From Planctomycetota bacterium (lineage in GTDB: Bacteria; Planctomycetota; Phycisphaerae; Sedimentisphaerales; Anaerobacaceae), in contig JAPLMV010000104.1 of the NCBI GenBank assembly GCA_026386835.1, forward strand, positions 1 through 5,112: a DNA stretch of 5,112 bases, written 5' to 3'. Of this stretch, positions 1 to 5,112 are shown one piece after another. Each line of letters starts with the position of its first letter. Positions within the stretch are counted from its first letter, which is position 1. A program made the position numbers and the translations under genes. The notes beneath the pieces are model-generated. The model saw nothing but the letters and a program-made list of their open reading frames with translations. It was not told the DNA's origin and searched no databases.

Positions 1-104
1 TGATGGCATCTGGTATGCTTCTGATGCGAGCAGATGCGATCTGGCGTGAGCTGATGAAAGCTGGCGACAGCAGCGTTGTAGTTTTACGTATTTTGTTTGT
101 CTGA
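1..104 (+). CDS. possible 3' end of an unidentified plus-strand gene (partial)
   Basis: The plus-strand frame entered at base 3 stays open for 33 codons to a TGA at 102-104 and reads like protein, with a stretch IWRELMKAGDSSVVVLRIL that has a helix-then-strand look. It would be the C-terminus of a gene beginning left of the window, and it would overlap the end of the convergent MgtC gene by 21 bp. I do not recognise the family. A second frame starting at base 2 is also open, to a TGA at 47-49 (beginning DGIWYASD), and the minus strand is open here too, so the true coding frame, if there is one, cannot be settled from this fragment. The fragment is short and the assignment is weak. Confidence 0.22.
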   Translation, partial: MASGMLLMRADAIWRELMKAGDSSVVVLRILFV

Positions 105-608
105 TTTTTCTTTGTGTTTTTCGAGCCAGGGGAGAGGTTCAGCTTCCTGGTTTTCGTGGGCTTGTGCGTTTTGCGGCGGTTCGGCGGTGATGCCATTTTG
201 AGGAGCGATTAGTTTTTCAAGAGATTTTAGACCAATCAGGACGAGAATTGTAAGGAGTGTTGAAACAAAGGCGATACTATAGAAGCCGGCACCGCATGCC
301 ATTCCGATACTTGAAACTAACCAGATTGTAGCGGCGGTGGTCAGACCGTGGATACCCGCTCTATCGCGGATGATGGCACCTGCGCCGAGGAAGCCGACGC
401 CTGTAACAATCTGGGCCGCAATTCTTGTGATTGAGTCGGCTTGGCCGGCAGCCATTTTCTCGGATATGATTGTAAATATAGCTGCGCCGAAGCATATCAG
501 GACGTTTGTTCGAAGGCCTGCAGGTTTGCCGCTGATTTGCCGTTCCATTCCGATTATGCCCCCGAATACAATCGCCATTACCAACTTGAGGATATCAAGC
601 CAATCCAT
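84..608 (-). CDS. MgtC/SapB family inner-membrane protein
   Basis: This 174-residue protein shows the conserved MgtC/SapB N-terminal core. GMERQ sits at residues 20-24, KPAGLRTNVL at 28-37, and the glycine-rich signature AQIVTGVGFLGAGAII at 65-80, followed by GLTTAATIW at 88-96. Four to five hydrophobic segments lie at roughly 5-20, 35-51, 64-80, 92-108 and 111-128. They are followed by a hydrophilic, charged, proline-containing tail (131-174) that is probably cytoplasmic. Family members are inner-membrane proteins linked to growth at low magnesium and, in Salmonella, to control of the F1Fo ATP synthase; many non-pathogen members have no assigned role. The ATG lies 4 nt after the stop of the upstream 3-dehydroquinate synthase gene, with AGAAAGATGA just before it, so translation is probably coupled. 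No link between MgtC and shikimate synthesis is known to me. Family assignment is firm, function is not. Confidence 0.93.
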   Translation of the reverse strand: MDWLDILKLVMAIVFGGIIGMERQISGKPAGLRTNVLICFGAAIFTIISEKMAAGQADSITRIAAQIVTGVGFLGAGAIIRDRAGIHGLTTAATIWLVSSIGMACGAGFYSIAFVSTLLTILVLIGLKSLEKLIAPQNGITAEPPQNAQAHENQEAEPLPWLEKHKEKSDKQNT

Positions 609-612
609 AAAA

Positions 613-1608
613 TCATCTTTCTATGAGGGTTTCATCGACCTTCATACCAAAATGTCTGCCGACTTTTTCAACGTGGGCAAGCACCTTGTCGCCGGGCTTC
701 AAATCGGTAATCGAAATTGCCTTTCCTTCGGGGCTGACTAAGCGGATAGTTTCGGCATTTTGCATTACGAGACTAATCGGCGATTCGTCGGCCTGTGCTT
801 CAATAATCATCATCGGCCTTTTTTCGATTTTATTTCTGCCGAGGTATGCGGTCTGGGTTTTACCATGAAAATCGACGAGCATGACTTCGTCGCCGGCCTT
901 TAGGTCAGCAAGGTATTTGGTTTTGGAGCCTGGGGTGAGGGTATATGCGTGGACGGCACCTGCGTTGACGCGAAACGGCCTGGATGCAACGTATGGATTG
1001 TCGATAGATTCGGAATGAACGAGGAAAAAACCGGCAGCGGTATTGCCGACGAGCATTCCTTCGCCCACTGCCATTTGTGTGCAGGTATCTAAGCAGGAGC
1101 GGTCGCCCATGCCGAGCTGTTTTATGTTTGTGATTGTGGCAGTGACGAGAGGAATTTTTTCGGTCAGTGTGCAGATGAGTTCTGCTGTTTTTTTGATTTC
1201 GTTTATATCTGTAGTATTGAGGACGACGCCGTCAACGCCTTTTTCGAGGATTTCGACCATCAGTTTTGCCTGGGCGCTGGTTTCGACCTGTACCATTATG
1301 TTTTTTCCGCGTCTGGCAAGGAGATTTTCGATGGGGATGATTGTCCAGTCGAGCATTCTTAGTACGACGATTTTTTCAGGCGAGACGGCGGCGGCCTTAT
1401 CCTCGTCGCTTTTGCCTTTTATATCGATGAATTCGACGTCAATGCCGGGCTTGATATCACCGTTTTTTTCGACGGTTTTGATTTTACCGAGACGCCGTAC
1501 CTTATCGCTGTCGCCATCGGGCAGTACAACGGCACCGGCGCCGCTTTCGAGGGCGGATATGATAACATCCTTATTATAAGGAGCCGCGCTTACCCAGAAT
1601 TTTTTCAT
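613..1608 (-). CDS. aroB': 3-dehydroquinate synthase II (archaeal-type AroB')
   Basis: This 331-residue cytoplasmic enzyme belongs to the 3-dehydroquinate synthase II family (Methanocaldococcus MJ1249 type). The family performs NAD-dependent oxidative deamination and cyclisation of ADTH to 3-dehydroquinate and is unrelated to classical AroB. Diagnostic blocks are LRMLDWTIIPIENLLA at 83-98, VETSAQAKLMVEILEKGVDGVVL at 108-130 in split form, GMGDRSCLDTC at 166-176, GEGMLVGNTAAGFFLVHSES at 182-201, and PYVASRPFRVNAGAVHAY followed by PGSKTKYLADLKAGDEVMLVD at 205-246. The frame is open 23 codons further upstream, to an ATG at 1677, but that would run into the aldolase gene. The ATG at 1608 gives the family-typical start MKKFWVSAAPYNKD, has AACAGG about ten bases upstream, and leaves a 31-bp gap after the aldolase. 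An alternative role, known for the homologue GriH, is making 3-amino-4-hydroxybenzoate. The adjacent aroDE favours dehydroquinate synthesis. Confidence 0.93.
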   Translation of the reverse strand: MKKFWVSAAPYNKDVIISALESGAGAVVLPDGDSDKVRRLGKIKTVEKNGDIKPGIDVEFIDIKGKSDEDKAAAVSPEKIVVLRMLDWTIIPIENLLARRGKNIMVQVETSAQAKLMVEILEKGVDGVVLNTTDINEIKKTAELICTLTEKIPLVTATITNIKQLGMGDRSCLDTCTQMAVGEGMLVGNTAAGFFLVHSESIDNPYVASRPFRVNAGAVHAYTLTPGSKTKYLADLKAGDEVMLVDFHGKTQTAYLGRNKIEKRPMMIIEAQADESPISLVMQNAETIRLVSPEGKAISITDLKPGDKVLAHVEKVGRHFGMKVDETLIER

Positions 1609-1639
1609 CAAATTTTTACCTGTTATATGCGGACGATTA

Positions 1640-2431
1640 TTACTTAAGCGTTGCCATTGCAACATCAATGCCAGCACCCTTGTGAACCATTTTGCACAAA
1701 GCTTTAACCATCTTTACCGGGTCTTTATGCTGGAAGGCGTTTCTTCCGATTGAAAGCCCAGCGGCACCGGCTTTCAAGGCACCTTCTGCCATTGCGAAGA
1801 TGTCTTCGTCGCTATCCATTTTTGGGCCGCCTGCAATGACCACCGGCACGGGGCAGCCTTCGACGACTTCGGCGAAAGATTCCACAGTGCCTGTATAGCC
1901 GACTTTAATGATGTCTGCACCGAGTTCAGCACCAACACGGGCGGCGTGCTTAATGTTTTCAACATCGTATTCATTTTTGATTTTAGGTCCGCGTGTATAC
2001 ATCATTGCAATAAGCGGCATCTGCCATTCCATGCAGATACTGCTTACAAACCCCAATTGCCTGAGCATCTCTCTATCGGTCTCAGCGCCGAGGTTTATAT
2101 GAATTGAAACGGCATCAGCGCCGAGTCTGATTGCTTCTTCGACGGTGCAGACGAGCTCTTTTGCGAGCGGGTCAGGACTCATGGATGTACTTGCGGAAAG
2201 ATGAATGATAAGCCCCACGTCCTTACCTGTTCCGCGATGTCCTGCCCGCACGATTCCTTTGTGCATAAGTATCGCATTGGCTCCGCCTGCCACGATTTGA
2301 CTTATAGTCGCCCGCATATCCGCCAGTCCCTCGATTGGTCCGACGGTAACGCCGTGGTCCATCGGGACAATTACAGTTTTGCCGGAGTTGCGGTCGATTA
2401 TCCTCTCCATTCTGATTTTTTTGCCTATCAT
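1640..2431 (-). CDS. aroA': ADTH synthase, class I aldolase family (archaeal-type AroA')
   Basis: This 263-residue TIM-barrel enzyme belongs to the DeoC/FbaB (class I fructose-bisphosphate aldolase) family. It matches the branch that makes 2-amino-3,7-dideoxy-D-threo-hept-6-ulosonate (ADTH) from L-aspartate semialdehyde and 6-deoxy-5-ketofructose 1-phosphate. Residues assignable to catalysis are Asp25 in PMDHGVTVGP, Tyr145 in MMYTRGP and Lys176 in ADIIKVGYTG, the expected Schiff-base lysine. From memory, their spacing equals that of Asp33/Tyr153/Lys184 in Methanocaldococcus MJ0400. Phosphate-binding loops are visible at VIAGGPK (198-204) and GLSIGRNAFQ (225-234). An AAAAGGA site 9 nt before the ATG fixes the start. 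It is the first gene of a leftward unit with aroB' directly after it, which is the classical pairing for this pathway. A plain fructose-bisphosphate aldolase or GriI-like enzyme is possible by fold, but the aro neighbours make ADTH synthase the best call. Confidence 0.92.
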   Translation of the reverse strand: MIGKKIRMERIIDRNSGKTVIVPMDHGVTVGPIEGLADMRATISQIVAGGANAILMHKGIVRAGHRGTGKDVGLIIHLSASTSMSPDPLAKELVCTVEEAIRLGADAVSIHINLGAETDREMLRQLGFVSSICMEWQMPLIAMMYTRGPKIKNEYDVENIKHAARVGAELGADIIKVGYTGTVESFAEVVEGCPVPVVIAGGPKMDSDEDIFAMAEGALKAGAAGLSIGRNAFQHKDPVKMVKALCKMVHKGAGIDVAMATLK

Positions 2432-2440
2432 CGGTTTATT

Positions 2441-2447
2441 TCCTTTT
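2441..2447 (-). promoter_or_regulatory. ribosome binding site of the ADTH synthase gene
   Basis: Read on the minus strand this is AAAAGGA, placed 9 nt before the ATG at 2431. It is the clearest Shine-Dalgarno site of the three aro genes and confirms the chosen start. Confidence 0.75.
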
Positions 2448-2488
2448 CAGCTTCAATACTTCCAACTAATTTGTAAAAAACTAAAGAG

Positions 2489-2516
2489 AATCTACTTAAA
2501 CCAGCTTAAAATGCAA
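2489..2516 (-). promoter_or_regulatory. predicted promoter of the leftward aroA'-aroB'-mgtC unit
   Basis: On the minus strand TTGCAT (2516-2511) and TAGATT (2494-2489) are separated by 16 bp, a fair sigma70-like pair. Transcription would begin near 2482, giving a leader of about 50 nt that contains the ribosome binding site. The spacer holds two direct copies of CTTAAA (plus-strand reading) with a 10-bp period. This is a prediction by eye; one helical turn between the copies would suit a regulator but is not evidence of one. Confidence 0.4.
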
Positions 2517-2579
2517 GTAAAAAATTACCAAGTTTATAGTTAGTGGTTCACAATACGTACATCGAGTTTGCACTTGCTT
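2511..2579. repeat. inverted ACTTGC motif carrying both divergent -35 boxes
   Basis: GCAAGT at 2513-2518 and ACTTGC at 2572-2577 are a perfect 6-bp inverted pair. Extended along each direction of transcription they read ACTTGCATTTT (leftward) and ACTTGCTTTTG (rightward). In each case the TTGC core forms the start of the predicted -35 box of the promoter leaving on that side. Either the two promoters simply share an element, or a common regulator binds both. Confidence 0.4.
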
Positions 2580-2602
2580 TTGTGGAAAATGGCTGATATA
2601 TC
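2574..2602 (+). promoter_or_regulatory. predicted promoter of aroDE
   Basis: TTGCTT (2574-2579) and TATATC (2597-2602) are separated by 17 bp. Transcription would start near 2609, only about five bases before the aroDE ATG. That fits the absence of any Shine-Dalgarno sequence in front of the gene and suggests a leaderless or nearly leaderless message. It is a prediction by eye. Confidence 0.4.
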
Positions 2603-2613
2603 TTTGAATTACT

Positions 2614-4167
2614 ATGACATATCTGGCAGTACCGATAGCAGCGGAAAATTTAGAGCAGGCGAAAGAGTTTGTTAAGACTGCATTGGCGGCTGGCGCCGGG
2701 ATGCTCGAATTGCGCACGGATTACCTTGAAAACCTAAGTGTCCCGATGGTCGGCAAATTGATAGCTGACACAAAAACTGCCGCCGGCAGAAAGCTGCCTG
2801 TTATCGTTACCTGCCGCGACAAGCAGCAGGGGGGCGCAAAATCGCATCCGCTGAAATTGCGAATAGATGTGCTTGCCGGCGCCTTGAAAGCAGGCGCCGA
2901 GTATATCGACTTTGAATATGACAATTTCGCTGCTATGGAAAATCAGGAAAAAATAAGGGTCGCACTATCGCAAAGCGGCAAAGGCAGAATTATTCTGTCG
3001 GCCCACAATTTCCAGACAAGATTCGAGAATATCGCACGGCTGTACCGGCGTATTCAGACGGCGCACCCGGCTGCGATACCGAAACTTGTCTATACCGCAA
3101 ACCATATCAACGACTGCTTCGATGCGTTTGATTTGCTGCATGTTACCAGCGGTGAGCGGATTATCTTTTGCATGGGACAAGCTGGGCTTATCAGCAGGGT
3201 ATTGGCAAAGAAGTTCGATGCGTTTCTTACATTTGCAAGCATCGATGAAAAAACCGCAACAGCGCCCGGCCAGTTGACAATTGAGCAGTTACGCAGGCGC
3301 TATCGATATGATTCTATAAATTTGGAAACGCAGCTTTACGGCATTATCGGCTCGCCTGTGGGGCATTCGCTTGGCCCTATTGTGCATAACGCCTGCTTTG
3401 GAGACGCCGGGGCCGATAAGCTGTACCTGCCTTTGCTCGTGGATGGCGGGGGGCCTGAGTTCGAGAAGTTTATGGGCAATATCCTGGCAAGGAAGTGGCT
3501 TGGTTTCAGGGGTTTTAGCGTAACGATTCCGCATAAGGAAAACGCCCTTGAGTTTATCAGGCAAAAACAGGGCTTTGTCGAACCCTTAGCCAAAAAAATC
3601 GGCGCTGTAAATACTATAGTTATCACCGCTGACGGCCTGCTCAAGGCATACAATACCGATTATGCGGGGGCATTGGATGCGATTGCGTCAACGCTCGGTT
3701 CAAAGGCCGGCCTGAAGGATATGCCCGCTGCGGTTATAGGCGCAGGCGGTGTTGCAAGGGCGATTGTGGCAGTGGTGTGTGACGCTGGCGCTAAAGTTAC
3801 AATTTACAACCGCACCGCCAAAAAAGGCGAGAAACTTGCAGCAGAGTTTAGTTGCTGTGCTGCGCCTTTGGATGAGTTGCGAAATTTAGAGGCCAAACTC
3901 CTTATAAACTGCACGAGTGTCGGGATGTACCCGGATATGAACGCTTCGCCGATACCAAAACAATACATAAAGAAGGGGATGGTTGTTTTCGACACGGTTT
4001 ATAATCCTCCGGAAACTCTTTTATTGAAGCAGGCAAAGGATGCCGGTGCAAAGACAATCTCCGGCATGGAAATGTTCATAAACCAGGCCTGTGGACAGTT
4101 TAAACTCTTCACCGGCCAAAACGGAACCCCAAAAGTTATGGGAGAAGCAATGAAATCAGCATTATAA
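2614..4167 (+). CDS. aroDE: bifunctional type I 3-dehydroquinate dehydratase / shikimate dehydrogenase
   Basis: This 517-residue fusion converts 3-dehydroquinate to 3-dehydroshikimate and then, with NADPH, to shikimate. Residues 1 to about 230 are type I dehydroquinate dehydratase: LELRTDYL (31-38), the general base His131 in SAH, the Schiff-base lysine Lys157 in IPKLVYTAN, MGQAGLISR (187-195) and APGQ (217-220). Residues about 240-517 are shikimate dehydrogenase: YGIIGSPVGHSLGP (242-255), catalytic Lys308 in SVTIPHKEN, NTDYAGAL with Asp349 (347-354), the dinucleotide-binding VIGAGGVARA (374-383), the NRT cofactor motif at 399-401, NCTSVGMYP (432-440) and GMEMFINQACGQF (484-496). No key residue is missing. 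An in-frame TGA at 2605-2607 rules out an upstream start, so the ATG at 2614 stands although no Shine-Dalgarno is present. It is divergent from aroA'-aroB', whose product is its substrate. Such fusions are known in plants, chlamydiae and planctomycetes. Confidence 0.96.
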   Translation: MTYLAVPIAAENLEQAKEFVKTALAAGAGMLELRTDYLENLSVPMVGKLIADTKTAAGRKLPVIVTCRDKQQGGAKSHPLKLRIDVLAGALKAGAEYIDFEYDNFAAMENQEKIRVALSQSGKGRIILSAHNFQTRFENIARLYRRIQTAHPAAIPKLVYTANHINDCFDAFDLLHVTSGERIIFCMGQAGLISRVLAKKFDAFLTFASIDEKTATAPGQLTIEQLRRRYRYDSINLETQLYGIIGSPVGHSLGPIVHNACFGDAGADKLYLPLLVDGGGPEFEKFMGNILARKWLGFRGFSVTIPHKENALEFIRQKQGFVEPLAKKIGAVNTIVITADGLLKAYNTDYAGALDAIASTLGSKAGLKDMPAAVIGAGGVARAIVAVVCDAGAKVTIYNRTAKKGEKLAAEFSCCAAPLDELRNLEAKLLINCTSVGMYPDMNASPIPKQYIKKGMVVFDTVYNPPETLLLKQAKDAGAKTISGMEMFINQACGQFKLFTGQNGTPKVMGEAMKSAL

Positions 4168-4191
4168 GTACAATGCGAGGGTTAAAACCTT

Positions 4192-4209
4192 TGCAACTTG
4201 CCAGTTGCA
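4192..4209. repeat. short perfect hairpin between aroDE and mntA
   Basis: TGCAACT and AGTTGCA form a perfect 7-bp inverted repeat around the loop TGCC, 25 bases after the aroDE stop. The following bases are TTTGGG rather than a proper T tract, so it would be a poor intrinsic terminator. Its right arm overlaps the predicted -35 box of the next gene, so it could instead be an operator. Neither role is proven. Confidence 0.35.
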
Positions 4210-4234
4210 TTTGGGCGGTGGTTTTTGGTATATT
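4205..4234 (+). promoter_or_regulatory. predicted promoter of the mntA-type gene
   Basis: TTGCAT (4205-4210) and TATATT (4229-4234) are separated by 18 bp. Transcription would start near 4241, with a leader of about 32 nt including the ribosome binding site GGAG at 4261-4264. The toxin-antitoxin remnant thus seems to have its own promoter rather than depending on aroDE. Confidence 0.4.
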
Positions 4235-4272
4235 AAAAGCGGCGCTAACAGGATTATTGTGGAGATATGTAA

Positions 4273-4584
4273 ATGGTCAGCCGTATGAAAATATCCAAAG
4301 ATAAAATCATAACATTCTGCCAGCGTAATTATATCCGCAGTTTATCGTTATTCGGCTCTGTATTGCGTGAGGATTTTGGGACTGAAAGTGATATTGATAT
4401 TCTCGTGGAATTTGAGCAGGGACATGAGCCTGGTTTGATGGAGATGGTTGACGTTGAAAGCGAACTATCGGGGATTTTAGGGCGAAAAGTGGACCTGGTA
4501 GAACGCAAAGCTGTTGAAAGAAGCGAAAACTATATTCGACGGCGGCATATCCTGCAATCATTGGAGACCGTTTATGTGGCGTGA
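4273..4584 (+). CDS. mntA: MntA-type minimal nucleotidyltransferase, antitoxin of a HEPN/MNT pair
   Basis: This 103-residue protein has the minimal nucleotidyltransferase fold. The signature is GS (28-29), ten residues, then DID (40-42), in LSLFGSVLRED and SDIDILVEF, with a likely third carboxylate at Asp74 in KVDLVE. In characterised type VII toxin-antitoxin pairs such an MntA protein transfers AMP from ATP to a tyrosine of the HEPN ribonuclease toxin HepT and so disarms it. GGAG at 4261-4264 lies 8 nt before the ATG at 4273; a second ATG four codons on (4285) is a less likely start. The stop overlaps the ATG of the toxin gene by 11 bp, the usual layout for such pairs, but that toxin gene is broken just downstream. 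The catalytic motif is intact, so the protein may still be active, as an orphan or acting on another HEPN protein in the genome. Confidence 0.88.
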   Translation: MVSRMKISKDKIITFCQRNYIRSLSLFGSVLREDFGTESDIDILVEFEQGHEPGLMEMVDVESELSGILGRKVDLVERKAVERSENYIRRRHILQSLETVYVA

Positions 4585-4653
4585 CGATGCATACCTGCAT
4601 TGATACGACTTATCGAACCTTTGGTGCCGTCTGATGAGCCACCCCAAGAATAG
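4574..4653 (+). pseudogene. hepT: hepT (HEPN/DUF86 toxin) remnant with internal deletion
   Basis: An ATG at 4574, overlapping the end of mntA, begins MWRDDAYL, which is the typical N-terminus of HepT/DUF86 toxins. After these eight codons the frame gives His and then TGA (4601-4603). From 4591 another frame reads IPALIRLIEPLVPSDEPP and ends at TAG 4651-4653; this resembles the usual C-terminus of DUF86 proteins, which ends in a leucine/proline-rich LIxxLEPLVPPE-like tail. The family is normally about 110-145 residues long, so the middle, including the RX4-6H ribonuclease motif and the target tyrosine, is absent. The two ends are joined out of frame at the shared bases ATACCTG (4591-4597). This looks like one internal deletion that killed the toxin. 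Recognition of the ends rests on memory of the family, not on a search. Confidence 0.7.
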
Positions 4654-4693
4654 GCAATTGACAGCAAAGCCCATTCCTTTTTTTTACTTTTCA

Positions 4694-4722
4694 TTGTTTT
4701 GCGATAAGGCAGCGGATATAAT
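4694..4722 (+). promoter_or_regulatory. predicted sigma70-like promoter upstream of the pRiA4b ORF-3 gene
   Basis: TTGTTT (4694-4699) and a perfect TATAAT (4717-4722) are separated by 17 bp, the best promoter match in the window. It would give a leader of about 110 nt before the ATG at 4839. The rest of the 4654-4838 gap shows an eight-T run (4678-4685) without a convincing stem before it, and no other feature I can support. Confidence 0.5.
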
Positions 4723-4838
4723 TTTCGCTTTAGTTAAAAACCATTTATAGAGGTAAAAGTAGAAAAGCAGAAGCGCTATGTTTTTTTAATTACGGTGGCG
4801 GTGAACAGGATAGAAGAGTTTGTCGGATGATATGTTTT

Positions 4839-5112
4839 ATGAAAAGCTGGCCTCCAAAGAAACCCGAAAAAACAAATGAACATCAAAAATGCCTTTATGC
4901 CCTTGAGGTTTATATCATCAGTGGGCCAATGACGGAGGCTTTTGCGAAGCGTAACAAGGTTGTCTCCCGCACCATTGAGATTAAGGGTATCCAGACGCTC
5001 TCTGACCTTCACGAAGCCATTTTTGATGCCTTTGACCGCGAGGACGAGCATATGTATGAGTTTCAGTTCGGAAAAGGCCCATACGACCCAAAGGGCGACA
5101 GGTATGTGCTGC
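4839..5112 (+). CDS. plasmid pRiA4b ORF-3 family protein (5' part)
   Basis: An open frame from the ATG at 4839 runs 91 codons to the window edge without a stop. After a lysine- and proline-rich lead-in, residues from about 19 onward read CLYALEVYIISGPMTEAF, VVSRTIEIKGIQTLSDLHEAI and FDREDEHMYEFQFGKGPYDP. This is the characteristic opening of the pRiA4b ORF-3 (IS1096 TnpR-like) family, in which a first strand and the phrase RTIEI..QTLxDLHxAI are conserved. The biochemical role is unknown; members occur on plasmids, near transposons and on chromosomes. GGATGA lies 8 nt before the chosen ATG; an in-frame ATG at 4827 would add four residues. The C-terminal half lies outside the window, so it cannot be said whether the gene is intact or fused to another domain. 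Confidence 0.85.
   Translation, partial: MKSWPPKKPEKTNEHQKCLYALEVYIISGPMTEAFAKRNKVVSRTIEIKGIQTLSDLHEAIFDAFDREDEHMYEFQFGKGPYDPKGDRYVL

Noticed and set aside
1..66. Tandem-repeat-like words (TGATG, CTGG) at the left edge
   Set aside because: The words recur at irregular spacing with no fixed unit; a coding sequence rich in Met, Ala and Trp codons explains them equally well.
1043..1579. A 178-codon plus-strand open frame
   Set aside because: It is antisense to the well-conserved dehydroquinate synthase II gene, and its serine-rich product is what reverse reading of such a gene gives.
1609..1677. A 23-codon N-terminal extension of dehydroquinate synthase II from an ATG at 1677
   Set aside because: It would overlap the aldolase gene by 38 bp and has no homology-like content; the ATG at 1608 gives the usual start of the family.
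4168..4191. AGGGTTAAAACCTTT as a terminator stem just after aroDE
   Set aside because: Only three base pairs can form, which is too weak to support.
4654..4690. An eight-T run as an intrinsic terminator after the hepT remnant
   Set aside because: No stem longer than three base pairs was found directly before the T run (GGC and GCC only).
4776..5051. A 91-codon minus-strand open frame
   Set aside because: It is antisense to the clearly recognisable pRiA4b ORF-3 family gene and has no recognisable content of its own.

Overview
The window looks like a chromosomal segment from a bacterium of moderate GC content. It carries an archaeal-type entry to aromatic amino acid synthesis next to a fused dehydroquinate dehydratase/shikimate dehydrogenase. 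Bacterial -35/-10 promoter pairs, a purine-rich Shine-Dalgarno site in front of the aldolase and a fused AroDE argue for a bacterium. The mix of archaeal-type AroA'/AroB' with AroDE fits Planctomycetota of the Phycisphaerae/Sedimentisphaerales kind, or a similar anaerobic lineage. That taxonomic guess is inference and is only moderately secure.

Left part, minus strand (84-2431): three genes read leftward in a compact array. First is an ADTH synthase of the class I aldolase fold (1640-2431), then 3-dehydroquinate synthase II (613-1608), then an MgtC/SapB-family membrane protein (84-608) whose start lies 4 nt beyond the stop of the synthase. A possible 3' end of a plus-strand gene enters from the left edge and would overlap the end of the MgtC gene.

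Centre (2432-2613): a 182-bp divergent promoter region. Both predicted -35 elements lie in copies of the same motif (ACTTGC followed by Ts) placed as an inverted repeat. On the plus strand it drives aroDE (2614-4167), a 517-residue two-domain enzyme with all expected motifs. Together the two aro arms would carry carbon from aspartate semialdehyde and a deoxyketohexose phosphate through ADTH and 3-dehydroquinate to shikimate, with no need for DAHP synthase or classical AroB.

Right part (4168-5112): accessory DNA. An MntA-type minimal nucleotidyltransferase antitoxin (4273-4584) with its own promoter and ribosome binding site is followed by the wreck of its HepT/HEPN toxin partner. Only the first eight codons and the last twenty or so survive, joined out of frame, so the antitoxin appears to be an orphan. 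After a 185-bp gap with a consensus-like promoter, the 5' part of a plasmid pRiA4b ORF-3 family gene (4839 onward) runs off the right edge.

No tRNA, rRNA, CRISPR array, insertion sequence or clear intrinsic terminator was seen.
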